Positions 17,118 through 26,080 of a DNA stretch of 41,402 nt are shown here, piece after piece. The position numbers and the translations under genes were made by a program. Location of the stretch: contig ONHW01000021.1 in assembly GCA_900317745.1 (NCBI GenBank), forward strand, positions 1-41,402, read 5' to 3'. The notes beneath the pieces are model-generated. The model was not told the origin of the DNA. It made no database searches and was given only the letters and a program-made list of their open reading frames with translations. Origin of the DNA: an uncultured Bacteroidales bacterium. GTDB taxonomy: Bacteria > Bacteroidota > Bacteroidia > Bacteroidales > Paludibacteraceae. How positions within the stretch are numbered: position 1 is the stretch's first letter; each line of letters starts with the position of its first letter.

Positions 17118-17128
17118 GTTTTGCCGGA

Positions 17129-17596
17129 TTAAATCATATTGGCGTTGTAGTAACGCGCGTCATGCGTCACCTCTTCGCCAATAAACGGCGGGCATTCAAA
17201 AGAAGTATCTTTAGCAGGCAATTCAATCTCTGCCATTACAAGGCCGGGATTAGGCATGCGAAACTCGTCAATCTCCCACTTTAGCGGTTCGGGGTCGGCA
17301 GCCACCAGATATCTGACCTTACTTATGACACGATTGCCACAAAGCGGCAAGAGAGCCTGAAAGTCTGCAACAGAGATAGGTTTTTCCCACTCAAAGCGCG
17401 TGATAGATTCCATTCGGGATTTGATAGTGATATACGCCTGCTGTGTACCATCGGCATCGGTACGAAGCCGGATGCGAATTGTACGACCGGGCTCCTTGCA
17501 GATATAGCCCTGAATTATATCATAATGGGTATATGCAGATTTGCGGTACGAGTTATCATTCACAAGGAACTTACGTTCAATCTCTCTATTTTCCAT
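17129..17596 (-). CDS. CYTH-domain protein
   Basis: A 155-aa CYTH/triphosphate-tunnel-metalloenzyme protein. The N terminus has the signature ExExK (EIERKFLV, E5, E7, K9), and the basic and acidic tunnel strands follow: RTIRIRLR, AYITIKS, FEWEKPIS, WEIDEFRMPNPGLVMAEIEL. Bacterial relatives hydrolyse inorganic triphosphate or related substrates with Mg2+; the precise substrate is not predictable. It is the last gene of the minus-strand coaX-lptC block, 35 bp after lptC. In Bacteroides-like genomes I would expect CorC- and SurA-like genes after lptC, so this neighbour differs. Confidence 0.88.
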   Translation of the reverse strand: MENREIERKFLVNDNSYRKSAYTHYDIIQGYICKEPGRTIRIRLRTDADGTQQAYITIKSRMESITRFEWEKPISVADFQALLPLCGNRVISKVRYLVAADPEPLKWEIDEFRMPNPGLVMAEIELPAKDTSFECPPFIGEEVTHDARYYNANMI

Positions 17597-17631
17597 AGTC
17601 TATTCAAAAAAAGATGACAAGCGCCTGTGCG

Positions 17632-18246
17632 TCAGTCATCTACTGAGAAAATACCCGTTGGGCGACGGATTGTATATTTAGTCATCTCCTGATTGGACTC
17701 AAATCCCACTCCCTGAATAACTGTGCCTTTGGCATTGTCGCCATCAGCCTTTATTGCGGCCTGCGTAGGCGGCTGAATGATAGTAATGGCAGAATCGGAA
17801 TAGACGCGTTCAGTCTTTTGCTCCCAATACAATTCAGGTGTTTCAAACTGTTCGCCATTCACATTGGTGGCATTTACATTACCTGTCAGATGCCAAATCT
17901 CCTGCTGATCATCGTAATAGGCGTAATCTGCCCGCAAGGTAGCAGAAGTATTAAGCATGGCGTCAAACTGCTCGAGGTAGATGCCTTTAGGGAATTCCCA
18001 ATACGAAGGTTTGGCTTTGTCGTACACTTGCCATTCGCTGGCTGTGATGCGGAAACGTGTTACGCCTGAATCAGAGATAAGTGTAGTAACCTGTTGGGCA
18101 TCAAGTACCGGCATTGCGGAGCGATCATTGATAGCATCCATGCGCAACTTAACCTCCTTGCGATGGCAAGAAGGAAAGATGAGCATTGCCACCAACACGA
18201 TGGCAATGCTCAATACGATACTATGTTGCTTATTGTTTAGCAGCAC
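17632..18246 (-). CDS. lptC: LPS export periplasmic protein LptC
   Basis: LptC sits in the inner membrane and receives LPS from LptB2FG, passing it to the periplasmic LptA bridge. The 204-aa product has one N-terminal hydrophobic segment ending in FPSC, a possible weak lipobox as in many Bacteroidota LptC proteins, and then the beta-jellyroll OstA-like domain (SGVTRFRITASEWQVYD, WEFPKGIYLEQFD, TLRADYAYYDDQQEIWHLTGNV, TPELYWEQKTERVYSD). The start codon is GTG 18246, which overlaps the end of the TPR gene by 17 bp, so translation is likely coupled. No lptA, lptD or lptBFG is present in the window. Confidence 0.88.
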   Translation of the reverse strand: MLLNNKQHSIVLSIAIVLVAMLIFPSCHRKEVKLRMDAINDRSAMPVLDAQQVTTLISDSGVTRFRITASEWQVYDKAKPSYWEFPKGIYLEQFDAMLNTSATLRADYAYYDDQQEIWHLTGNVNATNVNGEQFETPELYWEQKTERVYSDSAITIIQPPTQAAIKADGDNAKGTVIQGVGFESNQEMTKYTIRRPTGIFSVDD

Positions 18247-19636
18247 GGCAGGTTGTTGTTTCCTGGATCCATCCGCCTACAGTGAATGAAGCACCATCCT
18301 GCAATTCAGGCAGGTCAAAGATCTCCTCACGAGTAGGGAAATACTTCGAGTAAGAGGCTATCAGTTTGTTGGCGTCCTCAGCCACATCAGGGTCAACCAT
18401 CTTTGCCTTCTGGAACTTATCCACAGCAGCCCAGAACACGGTTTTGTTCAAGATAGCGGCCTTGGCAGGAGCCATACCTTCGCCATAGGGTTGCGAGGCG
18501 GCATACAGCATACCCATCAGGATATAGCAGCGGCCCTGGTTAGCCTGCAACTCAAGCGAGCGACGCAGGTACTGGCGCGACAACTGATAAGATTTGATCT
18601 TGTCGAAGTAGATGTAAGCAATATCGAAGAGGTACTCAGCACGATCCTCCTTGTCATCTTCCGGAGCCAATTCGATAGCCTGCTCATAATAGGTTACAGC
18701 ACCCTTGTAGTCCATTTTCTTCATACACATCTTGGCGCAACCGGCAGCACTCTCCTCGGTAGGCTCCAACTTGTGAGAGGCCTCAGCAGCTGCGAAGTAA
18801 ATCTCACTCTCCGTGCACTTAACACGACGGAACATACTCATAATCTTGTTCAACATATCCAGATTGGAGACGTTATCCTTAACAATCGGGCCGAAGATCT
18901 CGTCCAGCTTATCGCAGTTGGCAGCGCCGGAAGAAGCAAACATCTGATCGACATAATCCTTGTTCTCCTGTGCACGTGCAGCATTCTTGTTGGCAGGGTC
19001 AGCAGCCTGAGCAGCCAGAGTCATTGACACGAGTTGGTAGTCAGCGATATAAGCAGCACCGTACTTATCCGGATCAGATTTGTAGCGCGCATTGCTCAAG
19101 TCGGCAAAGGTCTTCAGTACCAGAATCTGCGACTTATTGCCCATGCCTTCGATCGACTCCTTCAGCCAGCCGTAAGCAGGCTCCTTAAGAGGATCTTCCT
19201 TAAAGAAGTTGCAATAATCAACACCCTTAAGTCCAAGGATATATGCCTTCGGATACTTGGGATCGTCACCGAAATACTTGATACGACTATCGTGCAACTT
19301 GAGCAAGAGTTGACGCAGTTCATCATACTCCTTCGGATCCTGAGCTTGCGAAATCTTCCACTCTACAAGTTCGTCACCACGGGTGTAGATAGCCTTGTTG
19401 GCATTCGGGCATGTAGTATAAACCTGCCACCAGGGATCCCAGGCATCAGCATACTGTTTGTTCTTGACAGACTCATTGAAGAGCGATACGTTGATTACGC
19501 ACTCCTCCGTGATAGTAGGTTCAGCCTCTTCCACAACAGGAGCAGAAGCAGTCTCGGCAGCCTTCTGCGGTTTCTTTGCCAATGCAAACGCAGGGATCGT
19601 AGCCACCAGAACTAATGCAATAATTGACTTTCTCAT
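18230..19636 (-). CDS. Exported TPR-repeat protein
   Basis: A 468-aa protein with a Sec signal peptide (MRKSIIALVLVATIPAFALA), a Glu/Pro/Ala-rich linker, and tetratricopeptide-like helices. The clearest are DYKGAVTYYEQAIELAPED and AEYLFDIAYIYFDKIKSYQLSRQYLRRSLELQ, in the C-terminal half. It is therefore a periplasmic scaffold. The gene order coaX, outer-membrane protein, TPR protein, lptC is the one I recall from Bacteroides and relatives, which suggests a role linked to outer-membrane biogenesis, but no specific function is established. It overlaps lptC by 17 bp. No strong promoter is seen in the 66 bp before it. Confidence 0.8.
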   Translation of the reverse strand: MRKSIIALVLVATIPAFALAKKPQKAAETASAPVVEEAEPTITEECVINVSLFNESVKNKQYADAWDPWWQVYTTCPNANKAIYTRGDELVEWKISQAQDPKEYDELRQLLLKLHDSRIKYFGDDPKYPKAYILGLKGVDYCNFFKEDPLKEPAYGWLKESIEGMGNKSQILVLKTFADLSNARYKSDPDKYGAAYIADYQLVSMTLAAQAADPANKNAARAQENKDYVDQMFASSGAANCDKLDEIFGPIVKDNVSNLDMLNKIMSMFRRVKCTESEIYFAAAEASHKLEPTEESAAGCAKMCMKKMDYKGAVTYYEQAIELAPEDDKEDRAEYLFDIAYIYFDKIKSYQLSRQYLRRSLELQANQGRCYILMGMLYAASQPYGEGMAPAKAAILNKTVFWAAVDKFQKAKMVDPDVAEDANKLIASYSKYFPTREEIFDLPELQDGASFTVGGWIQETTTCRAAKQ

Positions 19637-19702
19637 ATCTATAAACTATTTTGTTGATTTAACATATTCACTATTTGTAGTCTCTTTTCTGCAACGGGGT
19701 TA

Positions 19703-20905
19703 TCAGAGCTTGCGTTTGAAGAACCATGTCTCATTGATAGCCGCATTGATGGTGAGTTTCAAATAATCCTCCTTAAGCAGTGCTCCCCTATGTCCGTACT
19801 CAACAGTGGCGTTGAACACTGTTCCGGCGTTTCGCAAGGGGAAGCCCACACCGATGGACACCTTGATTTCTTTGCCCTCCACATTCTTCTGATACGGGTC
19901 AGTAAGTTTGGCACCCAATCGCCAACATACACGCTCTACATAATTGCGTCCGTACGGGTTATGGCGATATTCGACACCTGCCGCATAAATTGCTCTCGAG
20001 CGAAGCGCCTGATTACTGAATGTTTGCACGCTACCCCAGCCCTGATACGTGTAATCAAATGCGAGTGTGAGACGTTGTTGCCAGGTATAGGACGCGCCTA
20101 CTCCCCATTGCATCGGCACCTTCATGGCAGCACCTCCGCTTTGCACGGTATCTCCCCAACTTGTTTCCACCACCGTATATTTGCCACGCAACGGAAGTTG
20201 CGGTTCCCAGACAGCGCCCACGGCAAAAGCATCCTGATTGTCGAAAGTGTGGAACAATTGTGCACCTACACGTGTACGCACACTGCTTACATTGAGCATA
20301 CTGTACATCGCTACATCCTGCATGCCGGCTTCGGTAAAGGTCAGTGCACGATAGTTGGACACTTCGCCAAACATGTAGTACACATTTGCGCCCACTGCAA
20401 ACCAATCCATTATATTGAAACTCAAGCCGCCATACACCTCCGTTATACCTCCTTCGCCGGCATAAGTAGCCGAATAGTGGTAATCGGAGTTGATGGAATC
20501 ACTCAGCGAAAAATTGTATCCTACCGATGAGAACGGCATAACACCGGCCGAAAAGGCTATATAATGCTTGTATATCGGGAATTGCAGGCTTATATATTCC
20601 AGGTTACCATTTGCCCTGTTTCTGCGCCCCGAAGCATCGACATACGTGGTCCAAGACACGCTACCCGCCAGGTCAAACATAAACGTGGTACTATCGCAAC
20701 CTGTATAGGAGGCAGGCTGCAGCGGATTGATAGCCTTATTCGAGCGCATACCAATGCCTACTCCGCCCATACCCCGGAAGGTATTCGGCGTATCATCCCC
20801 CAAATCGCCATACGCAAAGCGCGAATAGGGCGAACTGGTCATATTCTGCGCACCTGCAGCCAGAGCCAGACAGACAAAGATATATGTAACGAATAATTTC
20901 TTCAT
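19703..20905 (-). CDS. FadL-like outer-membrane beta-barrel protein
   Basis: A 400-aa outer-membrane protein with a cleavable signal peptide (ending AAGAQ) and many alternating aromatic beta-strand patterns (for example YISLQFPIYKHYIAFSAGVMPF, WGVGASYTWQQRLTLAFDYTYQGW). The N-terminal segment SSPYSRFAYGDLGDD and the NPLQPASYTG motif are typical of the Bacteroidota family related to FadL/TodX-type hydrophobic-compound transporters. The last strand ends in the aromatic/basic tail WFFKRKL. ATG 20905 is preferred over TTG 20911. It lies between coaX and the TPR gene in a conserved order. Its substrate is unknown. Confidence 0.8.
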   Translation of the reverse strand: MKKLFVTYIFVCLALAAGAQNMTSSPYSRFAYGDLGDDTPNTFRGMGGVGIGMRSNKAINPLQPASYTGCDSTTFMFDLAGSVSWTTYVDASGRRNRANGNLEYISLQFPIYKHYIAFSAGVMPFSSVGYNFSLSDSINSDYHYSATYAGEGGITEVYGGLSFNIMDWFAVGANVYYMFGEVSNYRALTFTEAGMQDVAMYSMLNVSSVRTRVGAQLFHTFDNQDAFAVGAVWEPQLPLRGKYTVVETSWGDTVQSGGAAMKVPMQWGVGASYTWQQRLTLAFDYTYQGWGSVQTFSNQALRSRAIYAAGVEYRHNPYGRNYVERVCWRLGAKLTDPYQKNVEGKEIKVSIGVGFPLRNAGTVFNATVEYGHRGALLKEDYLKLTINAAINETWFFKRKL

Positions 20906-20970
20906 GTTCAATCAATCATGCAGCACGAATCTGCTATCGTAATCTATCAGGTACAACTATCGTGCCAAAG

Positions 20971-21714
20971 TTATTGCAACTGCTTTGTATTATAGAGTAA
21001 TATCTGGTTCAAGCCTATCAAAACGAGGTGTCGCTCGAAGCGTACATCGGCTTGCAAGCCATGCAAGATAAACGGTGCGTTACCTCCTGTAATGATTGTC
21101 TTGTAATGCGGTATTTGCTCTTGTAAATCACGCATATAGCCTTTTACCTCAAACACAACGCCTCTGATCACGCCCGCTGCTATTGCATCACGTGTATTAC
21201 GTCCGAACAACGGCAACATCTCATTTTCCTCGGCTTCGACAAGCGGCAACTTTTTTGTCATCCGGTGCAAGATAGTGAACCGCATCTTGATACCAGGAGC
21301 GATATTTCCTCCCACGAACCCTCCGTCTTCCGCCAGAAAATCATAGGTGATAGCCGAACCGGCATCGATGATAAGCACATTTTCCGCGGGATAGATAGCG
21401 TTTGCACCGACAGCGGCCGCCATTCTATCCTGCCCCAAGGTTGCGGGAGTGCCGTAATTATTCCTGATGGGTAGCGGTGTGTTGTGATCGAACAGCACAA
21501 AGTGCCGCGAATGTTTGTTCAGTGCATTGACTACAGCCGGCTCGATATTCACAACGGAAGAGATAATGCTGTCCTCAATAGGATACAACTGGAACAATTG
21601 CTCCACTTCGGCAGAGGCAAAATGCTTGTACAAGAAATGCTTGACAATCTTGCCATCTTCGCGGAACAATGCCACTTTCGTGCGTGAGTTACCTTGGTCG
21701 ATGCAGAGGTTCAT
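20971..21714 (-). CDS. coaX: Type III pantothenate kinase
   Basis: CoaX phosphorylates pantothenate, the first step of CoA synthesis, and is the ASKHA-fold enzyme not inhibited by CoA. The 247-aa product starting at ATG 21714 shows the phosphate-1 motif IDQGNSRTK (D6), YGTPATLGQDRMAAAVGA, the phosphate-2 motif LIIDAGSAITYDFL, GGNIAPGIKMR and the C-terminal ITGGNA. Two bases separate the start from the stop of the upstream acyl-CoA-synthetase-like gene. coaBC, the next enzyme pair, is in a different operon. A TAACTTTG sequence overlaps its stop but lacks a -33 box. Confidence 0.95.
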   Translation of the reverse strand: MNLCIDQGNSRTKVALFREDGKIVKHFLYKHFASAEVEQLFQLYPIEDSIISSVVNIEPAVVNALNKHSRHFVLFDHNTPLPIRNNYGTPATLGQDRMAAAVGANAIYPAENVLIIDAGSAITYDFLAEDGGFVGGNIAPGIKMRFTILHRMTKKLPLVEAEENEMLPLFGRNTRDAIAAGVIRGVVFEVKGYMRDLQEQIPHYKTIITGGNAPFILHGLQADVRFERHLVLIGLNQILLYNTKQLQ

Positions 21715-21716
21715 AA

Positions 21717-23396
21717 TCAATCCGCCATGCTGGTGTATAAGAATCGTTTGATAGACTTCTTCGGCGTCTTTTCGAACTCGTGCGGATAGATTTTTATCTT
21801 GGCTATGGGTTCGTAAGAAGCTAACATCGGGTTGAGCGCCTTGCGATTATCCTCCATAATTTCCTCAAGTTGCGCCTCGCTCAGTCCGTTGGCATCGGCA
21901 GCCTCCATATCAGGGAAGACAAGTGCCACAAGTTGGTTCTCATTGTTCTGCAGAACAAGCGATTCGCTCACGTAAGGCATATTATCCAGTTTGGATTCAA
22001 TCTCCTCGGGATAGATGTTCTGCCCTGAAGGGCCGAGCAGCATGGTTTTGTTACGTCCCTTGATAAAGATGAATCCGTCCTCATCAATCGTGCCAAGATC
22101 TCCGGTCTTGAGCCATCCGTCATTGCTGAACGTGAGCCGTGTGGCTTCATCGTTCTTGTAGTAGCCGTACATCACGTTTTCGCCCCTTACTTCGATCTCG
22201 CCTACTCCATCCTGATCGGGATTAGCGATACGTGCTTCCATCAGTCCGGGCAGAGCCTGACCGCAGCTGAAAGTCTTGTAACTCTCCCATGGGGTGAACG
22301 ATATGAGCGGAGCACACTCCGTCATGCCATAGCCGACAGATACAGGGAACTTGATACGCTTGAGGAAAGCTTCCACCTCTGCGTTCAACGGTGCACCGCC
22401 GATGATAATCTGCTGAAATTCACCGCCGAAAGCATTGATAAGCGTCTCGCGGATTTTGCCGAGCACGATCTCGTCCAGATAAGGGATCTTCAGGACCCAA
22501 CTAACCGGTGCTTTGCTTATCTGGGGAACGATCATCTTCTTATAGATCTTCTCAAGAATAAGCGGGACAGAGAGGATCAGTGTCGGTTTGACATCCGCAA
22601 AAGCCTTGAGAAGAATCTTCGGTGCAGGCGTGCGCCCGATCAGGAACGAGTGACCGCCAGCAGCAAGGCAGCAGAGAAAGTCAAACGCGCAACCGTAGGC
22701 ATGAGCCAGCGGCAGGAAGGCTACGTGCCGGCAACCGGGATAAACGATCTTGAGGTCATCCACTCCGAACTTGATATTGCCTGCGAGCGCATTGCAAGGC
22801 GTAACAACGCCCTTGGAGAATCCCGTAGTACCGGACGTATAGTTGATAGACGCTATCGCGTCGTTCGGGCGCTCGTCGTAATGCAGTTTATCGGGCGTTA
22901 GACGTCCGCCAAAGCGCCTTACGAACTGCTTCTGGATATAGGACATTGTGATATGCGCTACCTCCATCTGCTGAGAGATCGGGTGCCAATCGTTGAGCGA
23001 AACAACCACTTTGACGTTAGGTATCTGGTCGAGGTCAATGCCCTCCCATATATTATCGCTGATAAACAGCAGTTTGGCATCGGAGTGATTGATGATATGT
23101 ATGGCATCGGCAGCCTTGAAGTCCTGCAGGATAGGCACAACTATGGCGCCATAGGTAATCGTAGCCAGGAAGGTGGCTACCCAGCAGGAGTTGTTTCTGC
23201 CCATGAGGGCGACTTTGTCTTCTTTCTGCAAGCCATTTTCTTCGAACATGACATGCAGATGTGCAATCACTGTTGCCAGTTGACCGTAAGTCAGCGTTTT
23301 ATCTGTCCCCCAATCGGTAACAGCGGGCAGATCCCAATGCTCGCGAAACGAGGTCTCGAAACGTTTGACCAGATTGTTTCTTTCGTCGGTTAACAT
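21717..23396 (-). CDS. AMP-forming acyl-CoA synthetase-like protein
   Basis: A member of the ANL adenylating superfamily, closest in layout to bacterial long-chain fatty-acid CoA ligases (FadD15-like). Motifs in order: the AMP/phosphate loop NYTSGTTGFSKGV, PLAHAYGCAFD, GGAPLN, YGMTECAPL, the adenine-contacting GWLKTGDLG, the hinge KGRNKTMLL and the C-terminal catalytic Lys region KTPKKSIKRFLY. From ATG 23396 it is 559 aa; an upstream in-frame ATG at 23432 would add 12 residues and cannot be excluded. It would activate fatty acids for lipid synthesis or exogenous fatty-acid use; the chain-length preference is unknown. It is tightly coupled to coaX (2 bp), matching supply of CoA to its use. Confidence 0.88.
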   Translation of the reverse strand: MLTDERNNLVKRFETSFREHWDLPAVTDWGTDKTLTYGQLATVIAHLHVMFEENGLQKEDKVALMGRNNSCWVATFLATITYGAIVVPILQDFKAADAIHIINHSDAKLLFISDNIWEGIDLDQIPNVKVVVSLNDWHPISQQMEVAHITMSYIQKQFVRRFGGRLTPDKLHYDERPNDAIASINYTSGTTGFSKGVVTPCNALAGNIKFGVDDLKIVYPGCRHVAFLPLAHAYGCAFDFLCCLAAGGHSFLIGRTPAPKILLKAFADVKPTLILSVPLILEKIYKKMIVPQISKAPVSWVLKIPYLDEIVLGKIRETLINAFGGEFQQIIIGGAPLNAEVEAFLKRIKFPVSVGYGMTECAPLISFTPWESYKTFSCGQALPGLMEARIANPDQDGVGEIEVRGENVMYGYYKNDEATRLTFSNDGWLKTGDLGTIDEDGFIFIKGRNKTMLLGPSGQNIYPEEIESKLDNMPYVSESLVLQNNENQLVALVFPDMEAADANGLSEAQLEEIMEDNRKALNPMLASYEPIAKIKIYPHEFEKTPKKSIKRFLYTSMAD

Positions 23397-23478
23397 AACG
23401 ATAGTATGATTAAATCTTTTGCCATCCGGCATTTGCCTTTTGGCATATAAATAGCTGTTTTACCCTTCAGGCAGAGTA

Positions 23479-23901
23479 TTACTCCACATCGGGAGGCAAT
23501 TGTGCATCAAAGGGGTCATCGAACTGTTGCGCACCACGGGTAGAGAAAATCGAGTCCACAACGAACTGACTATTGCCACGCCAAGGCAAAGTGCCGAGGT
23601 AACGCTTCCAGTGCAGTTTGATCTGCTTGCCCGACGCGTTGTTGATCTGCTGGGCTATACGCTCATCTTCAACAGAGAACTTGAACTCGTTCGACTGAAT
23701 AGTAGAAGAGGTGTTCTTGGAGTTATAGCCGGTCTGAATCATCTTGCCTTCGTAGGTCTTGAAGATAAAGCCCTCGCGCTGGAAATAGTTGATATCTCCC
23801 TCGTTAACGCCATCGCTATACACATACCAGAACTTGACATACAAGAAAACACCAAGTCCGACCAGCAGAACTACTGACAAAATAGATAATACTTTTTTCA
23901 T
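23479..23901 (-). CDS. Conserved small membrane-anchored protein
   Basis: A 140-aa protein with an N-terminal hydrophobic segment (SILSVVLLVGLGVFLYVKFW) that is either an uncleaved anchor or a signal peptide, followed by a small soluble domain with SDGVNEGDINYFQREGFIFKTYEGKM and LHWKRYLGTLPWRGNSQFVVD. I recognise this as a Bacteroidota-specific conserved protein, sometimes mislabelled as 6-phosphogluconate dehydrogenase, with which it shares no visible motif. Its function is unknown. It has its own promoter (23946-23977), which is embedded in the terminator of the upstream peptidase gene, and probably starts the transcript that continues into the acyl-CoA synthetase and coaX genes. Confidence 0.7.
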   Translation of the reverse strand: MKKVLSILSVVLLVGLGVFLYVKFWYVYSDGVNEGDINYFQREGFIFKTYEGKMIQTGYNSKNTSSTIQSNEFKFSVEDERIAQQINNASGKQIKLHWKRYLGTLPWRGNSQFVVDSIFSTRGAQQFDDPFDAQLPPDVE

Positions 23902-23945
23902 ACCATTACGGATTATATTGTTTGCCTATAAAGTTAAAGCGACCA

Positions 23946-23977
23946 CAAAGATACAAAAAAAATCCCATATTTGCAAG
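23946..23977 (-). promoter_or_regulatory. Promoter overlapping a terminator hairpin
   Basis: On the minus strand CTTG (23977-23974), 20-nt spacer, TATCTTTG (23953-23946). The -33 box lies in the loop of the hairpin at 23955-23995, and the spacer is formed by its 3' arm and T-tract. It precedes the 140-aa conserved protein by 45 bp. Confidence 0.75.
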
Positions 23978-23995
23978 TTTTACGGGATTTTTTTT
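23955..23995 (-). terminator. Intrinsic terminator of the peptidase gene
   Basis: A perfect 12-bp inverted repeat, AAAAAAAATCCC (23955-23966) and GGGATTTTTTTT (23984-23995), with a 17-nt loop. It lies 21 bp after the stop of the M3-like peptidase gene, and read leftwards it ends in eight T. Its sequence is symmetric enough to work in both directions, but only the minus strand has a gene reading into it. Confidence 0.75.
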
Positions 23996-24016
23996 CACAA
24001 ATAGAATGAAATTCTA

Positions 24017-26074
24017 TTATTTTGTATGTCCGAGACCATTAGATGTGCATTGTTGCACTGCGTGCAGAACGGGTTCGATGGAAGGCGGAGTGCCAACCGC
24101 CTGAATCATCCACTCTTTGGGAGTGAGCCTTCCGAGGCGATATATACGTGCATATTCATCGGCAAAATCCTGCTGCCGCGTATATTGCGCCAAATGTTCT
24201 TCCAACTGATATTGCACGATATGTCCGAGCGGATAATTAGGCAGATACATCGGTGCATTAACCATGTGGCTATACACAGCCAACAGAATACAGTCATGCT
24301 CACCGAGAACAGGCTCATAATATTCGTTCCAGACATCTTTGGCAATCTGCAGTGTAGCATTGCAGAGTTGTTCGGGCGTAGCGTCAGGATGGTCGTATAT
24401 CCATCGCCACATAGCCATATCCACGAGACTGACACCCATGATCTCGTACATTGACCAGAACTGATCGAAGATCTCGTCAGCCGCCAACTGCCCTGCCTGC
24501 GAAGTTTGCATGGCCGTTTTGGCATCAGGCAGCAGTTGCAGGTCGCGGTGTTGCCAGAGGAAGGCGGAGGCTTCGGTATATGCAGTGTTCGGCACACCGG
24601 AAAGCATGTAATGATCAATCATATACATATCCAGCACCTGCTCGACACAATGTCCGAACTCGTGTACCGCGATATTGTATCCCTTATAATCCATACCTGC
24701 AGCGGGAATACGCGTACGCAGGCGGGCTTCTTCCTTGCGTCCGAGACATGGCCACGCGTGCCCTGAACCGCGTGCCGGCTCTACAACAATATGTCTGGCA
24801 ATATTTTCTGCCTCCTCGCTACTGAATCCCATACGCGCCAACAGCCTCGGCATATCGGCAGCAAAAGCATCCGCGTCAGGATAGAGGCGTTGTGTAGCGG
24901 CAGTGAGTTCGTCCTCATTGAGCGAGGCGCGCGCCTTGAAACCGTCGAACCAGATATCATACGGGCGCAGGTCGCGTCCCAAACGGTCACGGATGATAGA
25001 GGCAACCTGTCCGACCTGCTCCGAGCCGATCAGTGCGCGGAAGAGGCTGTCCAGTTCGCCGGCGGTAATCTCCACACCTTCCTCAAAGTTTCGCTGAATA
25101 CCTGTAGGTGCCGATGGGCAGAAGCGGTCTTCTTCAAACAAAGCGTGAGCAATTGCCAATATCCGCTCGTAGCGCGTATAGGGTTCGGCGGTATCCTCGG
25201 TGCTGTATGGTTGCCATATATAATCAGGATTATTAATTGCCTTGGCAGGGATAGACTGATTGACAATACGCTGCATGACGCGGTAAATCATTTCCTGCTT
25301 TTCCTGCCCGCCTTGTTTGTCGGCATAGAGCGCCTTGAGTTCGTCACGCAGGTTCCAATGGCTGAGCAGCACTTTGTCGTCAGGCCAGAGTTGCCTGCCG
25401 TCCTCGGTGCGCAGGTTACCCATATAGATATTGTAGTCGGCTATATAGTTCTCGGCATCGGCATTGGCTTGCGCCAGCTGTGCATTGACGGCAGCCGGCA
25501 CACGCGTGGTGAACACATCACCCATACGCGCCATTGCCCATTGCAGGCGCGACCACGAACGTCCCATAGCATTTTTCTCCTCCAGCGAGTAATGCGGGAA
25601 GTTCATAATGGTGATAAAGGCGAGTTTGTTGGCAAACATATCATCGGCAAAATGCGCCATGGGACTATATGCCGACATGATATAATCAGCCGCAGTAGGC
25701 TCGCCGGAATCGGTCAGTTGTGTCGGTTTGAGCAAATCGACAGTAAGCATGTCGGCTGACTGATAGCAATTCTCCAGGATGCGGCTCAAGGATTCGAAGA
25801 GTGCCACACGTTCGCTATCGGTGGTGCAGAAGTGCTCGCGTACCAGTGTTCGGAAGTTCTCCTCCGAACCATCTTCAGCAGTCCACAAGGCGGCAGCCTG
25901 ACTGATACCGCGTTCGACACGTGCGGCATTGATATCGGGATTAGCCTGTTGCAACTCCTGCTGCAAAGCCTTGAGCGTAACAGGCGAGAGGGATTCGGAG
26001 TGTTGAGAACACGAGACACACATAAGCAAACAAAACACATAGAGAACTGTGAGCAAACGAACAGATATTTTCAT
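24017..26074 (-). CDS. M3-like zinc metallopeptidase lipoprotein
   Basis: A 685-aa gluzincin-type peptidase. The N terminus is a lipoprotein signal with lipobox MCVSC, so the enzyme is probably tethered to a membrane facing the periplasm or surface. The zinc motif HEFGH has H471, E472 and H475, and a third ligand is likely E501 in YTEASAFLWQ, a spacing like that in family M3 (thimet oligopeptidase type). The long, largely helical N-terminal region also fits M3. The exact family (M3 or a related Bacteroidota group) and the peptide substrates are not certain. It follows the WYL regulator gene by 6 bp and is followed by a strong terminator, so it ends the transcript. Confidence 0.75.
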   Translation of the reverse strand: MKISVRLLTVLYVFCLLMCVSCSQHSESLSPVTLKALQQELQQANPDINAARVERGISQAAALWTAEDGSEENFRTLVREHFCTTDSERVALFESLSRILENCYQSADMLTVDLLKPTQLTDSGEPTAADYIMSAYSPMAHFADDMFANKLAFITIMNFPHYSLEEKNAMGRSWSRLQWAMARMGDVFTTRVPAAVNAQLAQANADAENYIADYNIYMGNLRTEDGRQLWPDDKVLLSHWNLRDELKALYADKQGGQEKQEMIYRVMQRIVNQSIPAKAINNPDYIWQPYSTEDTAEPYTRYERILAIAHALFEEDRFCPSAPTGIQRNFEEGVEITAGELDSLFRALIGSEQVGQVASIIRDRLGRDLRPYDIWFDGFKARASLNEDELTAATQRLYPDADAFAADMPRLLARMGFSSEEAENIARHIVVEPARGSGHAWPCLGRKEEARLRTRIPAAGMDYKGYNIAVHEFGHCVEQVLDMYMIDHYMLSGVPNTAYTEASAFLWQHRDLQLLPDAKTAMQTSQAGQLAADEIFDQFWSMYEIMGVSLVDMAMWRWIYDHPDATPEQLCNATLQIAKDVWNEYYEPVLGEHDCILLAVYSHMVNAPMYLPNYPLGHIVQYQLEEHLAQYTRQQDFADEYARIYRLGRLTPKEWMIQAVGTPPSIEPVLHAVQQCTSNGLGHTK

Positions 26075-26080
26075 ATTAAC

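Noticed and set aside
20966-20973. TAACTTTG on the minus strand at the coaX stop as promoter of the FadL-like gene
   Set aside because: No -33 box at the 20-nt spacing that all other promoters here keep; it overlaps coding sequence.
24791-25759. Long + strand open frame (322 codons) antisense to the M3-like peptidase gene
   Set aside because: Shadow frame of a high-GC third-position gene, no recognisable motif or start context.
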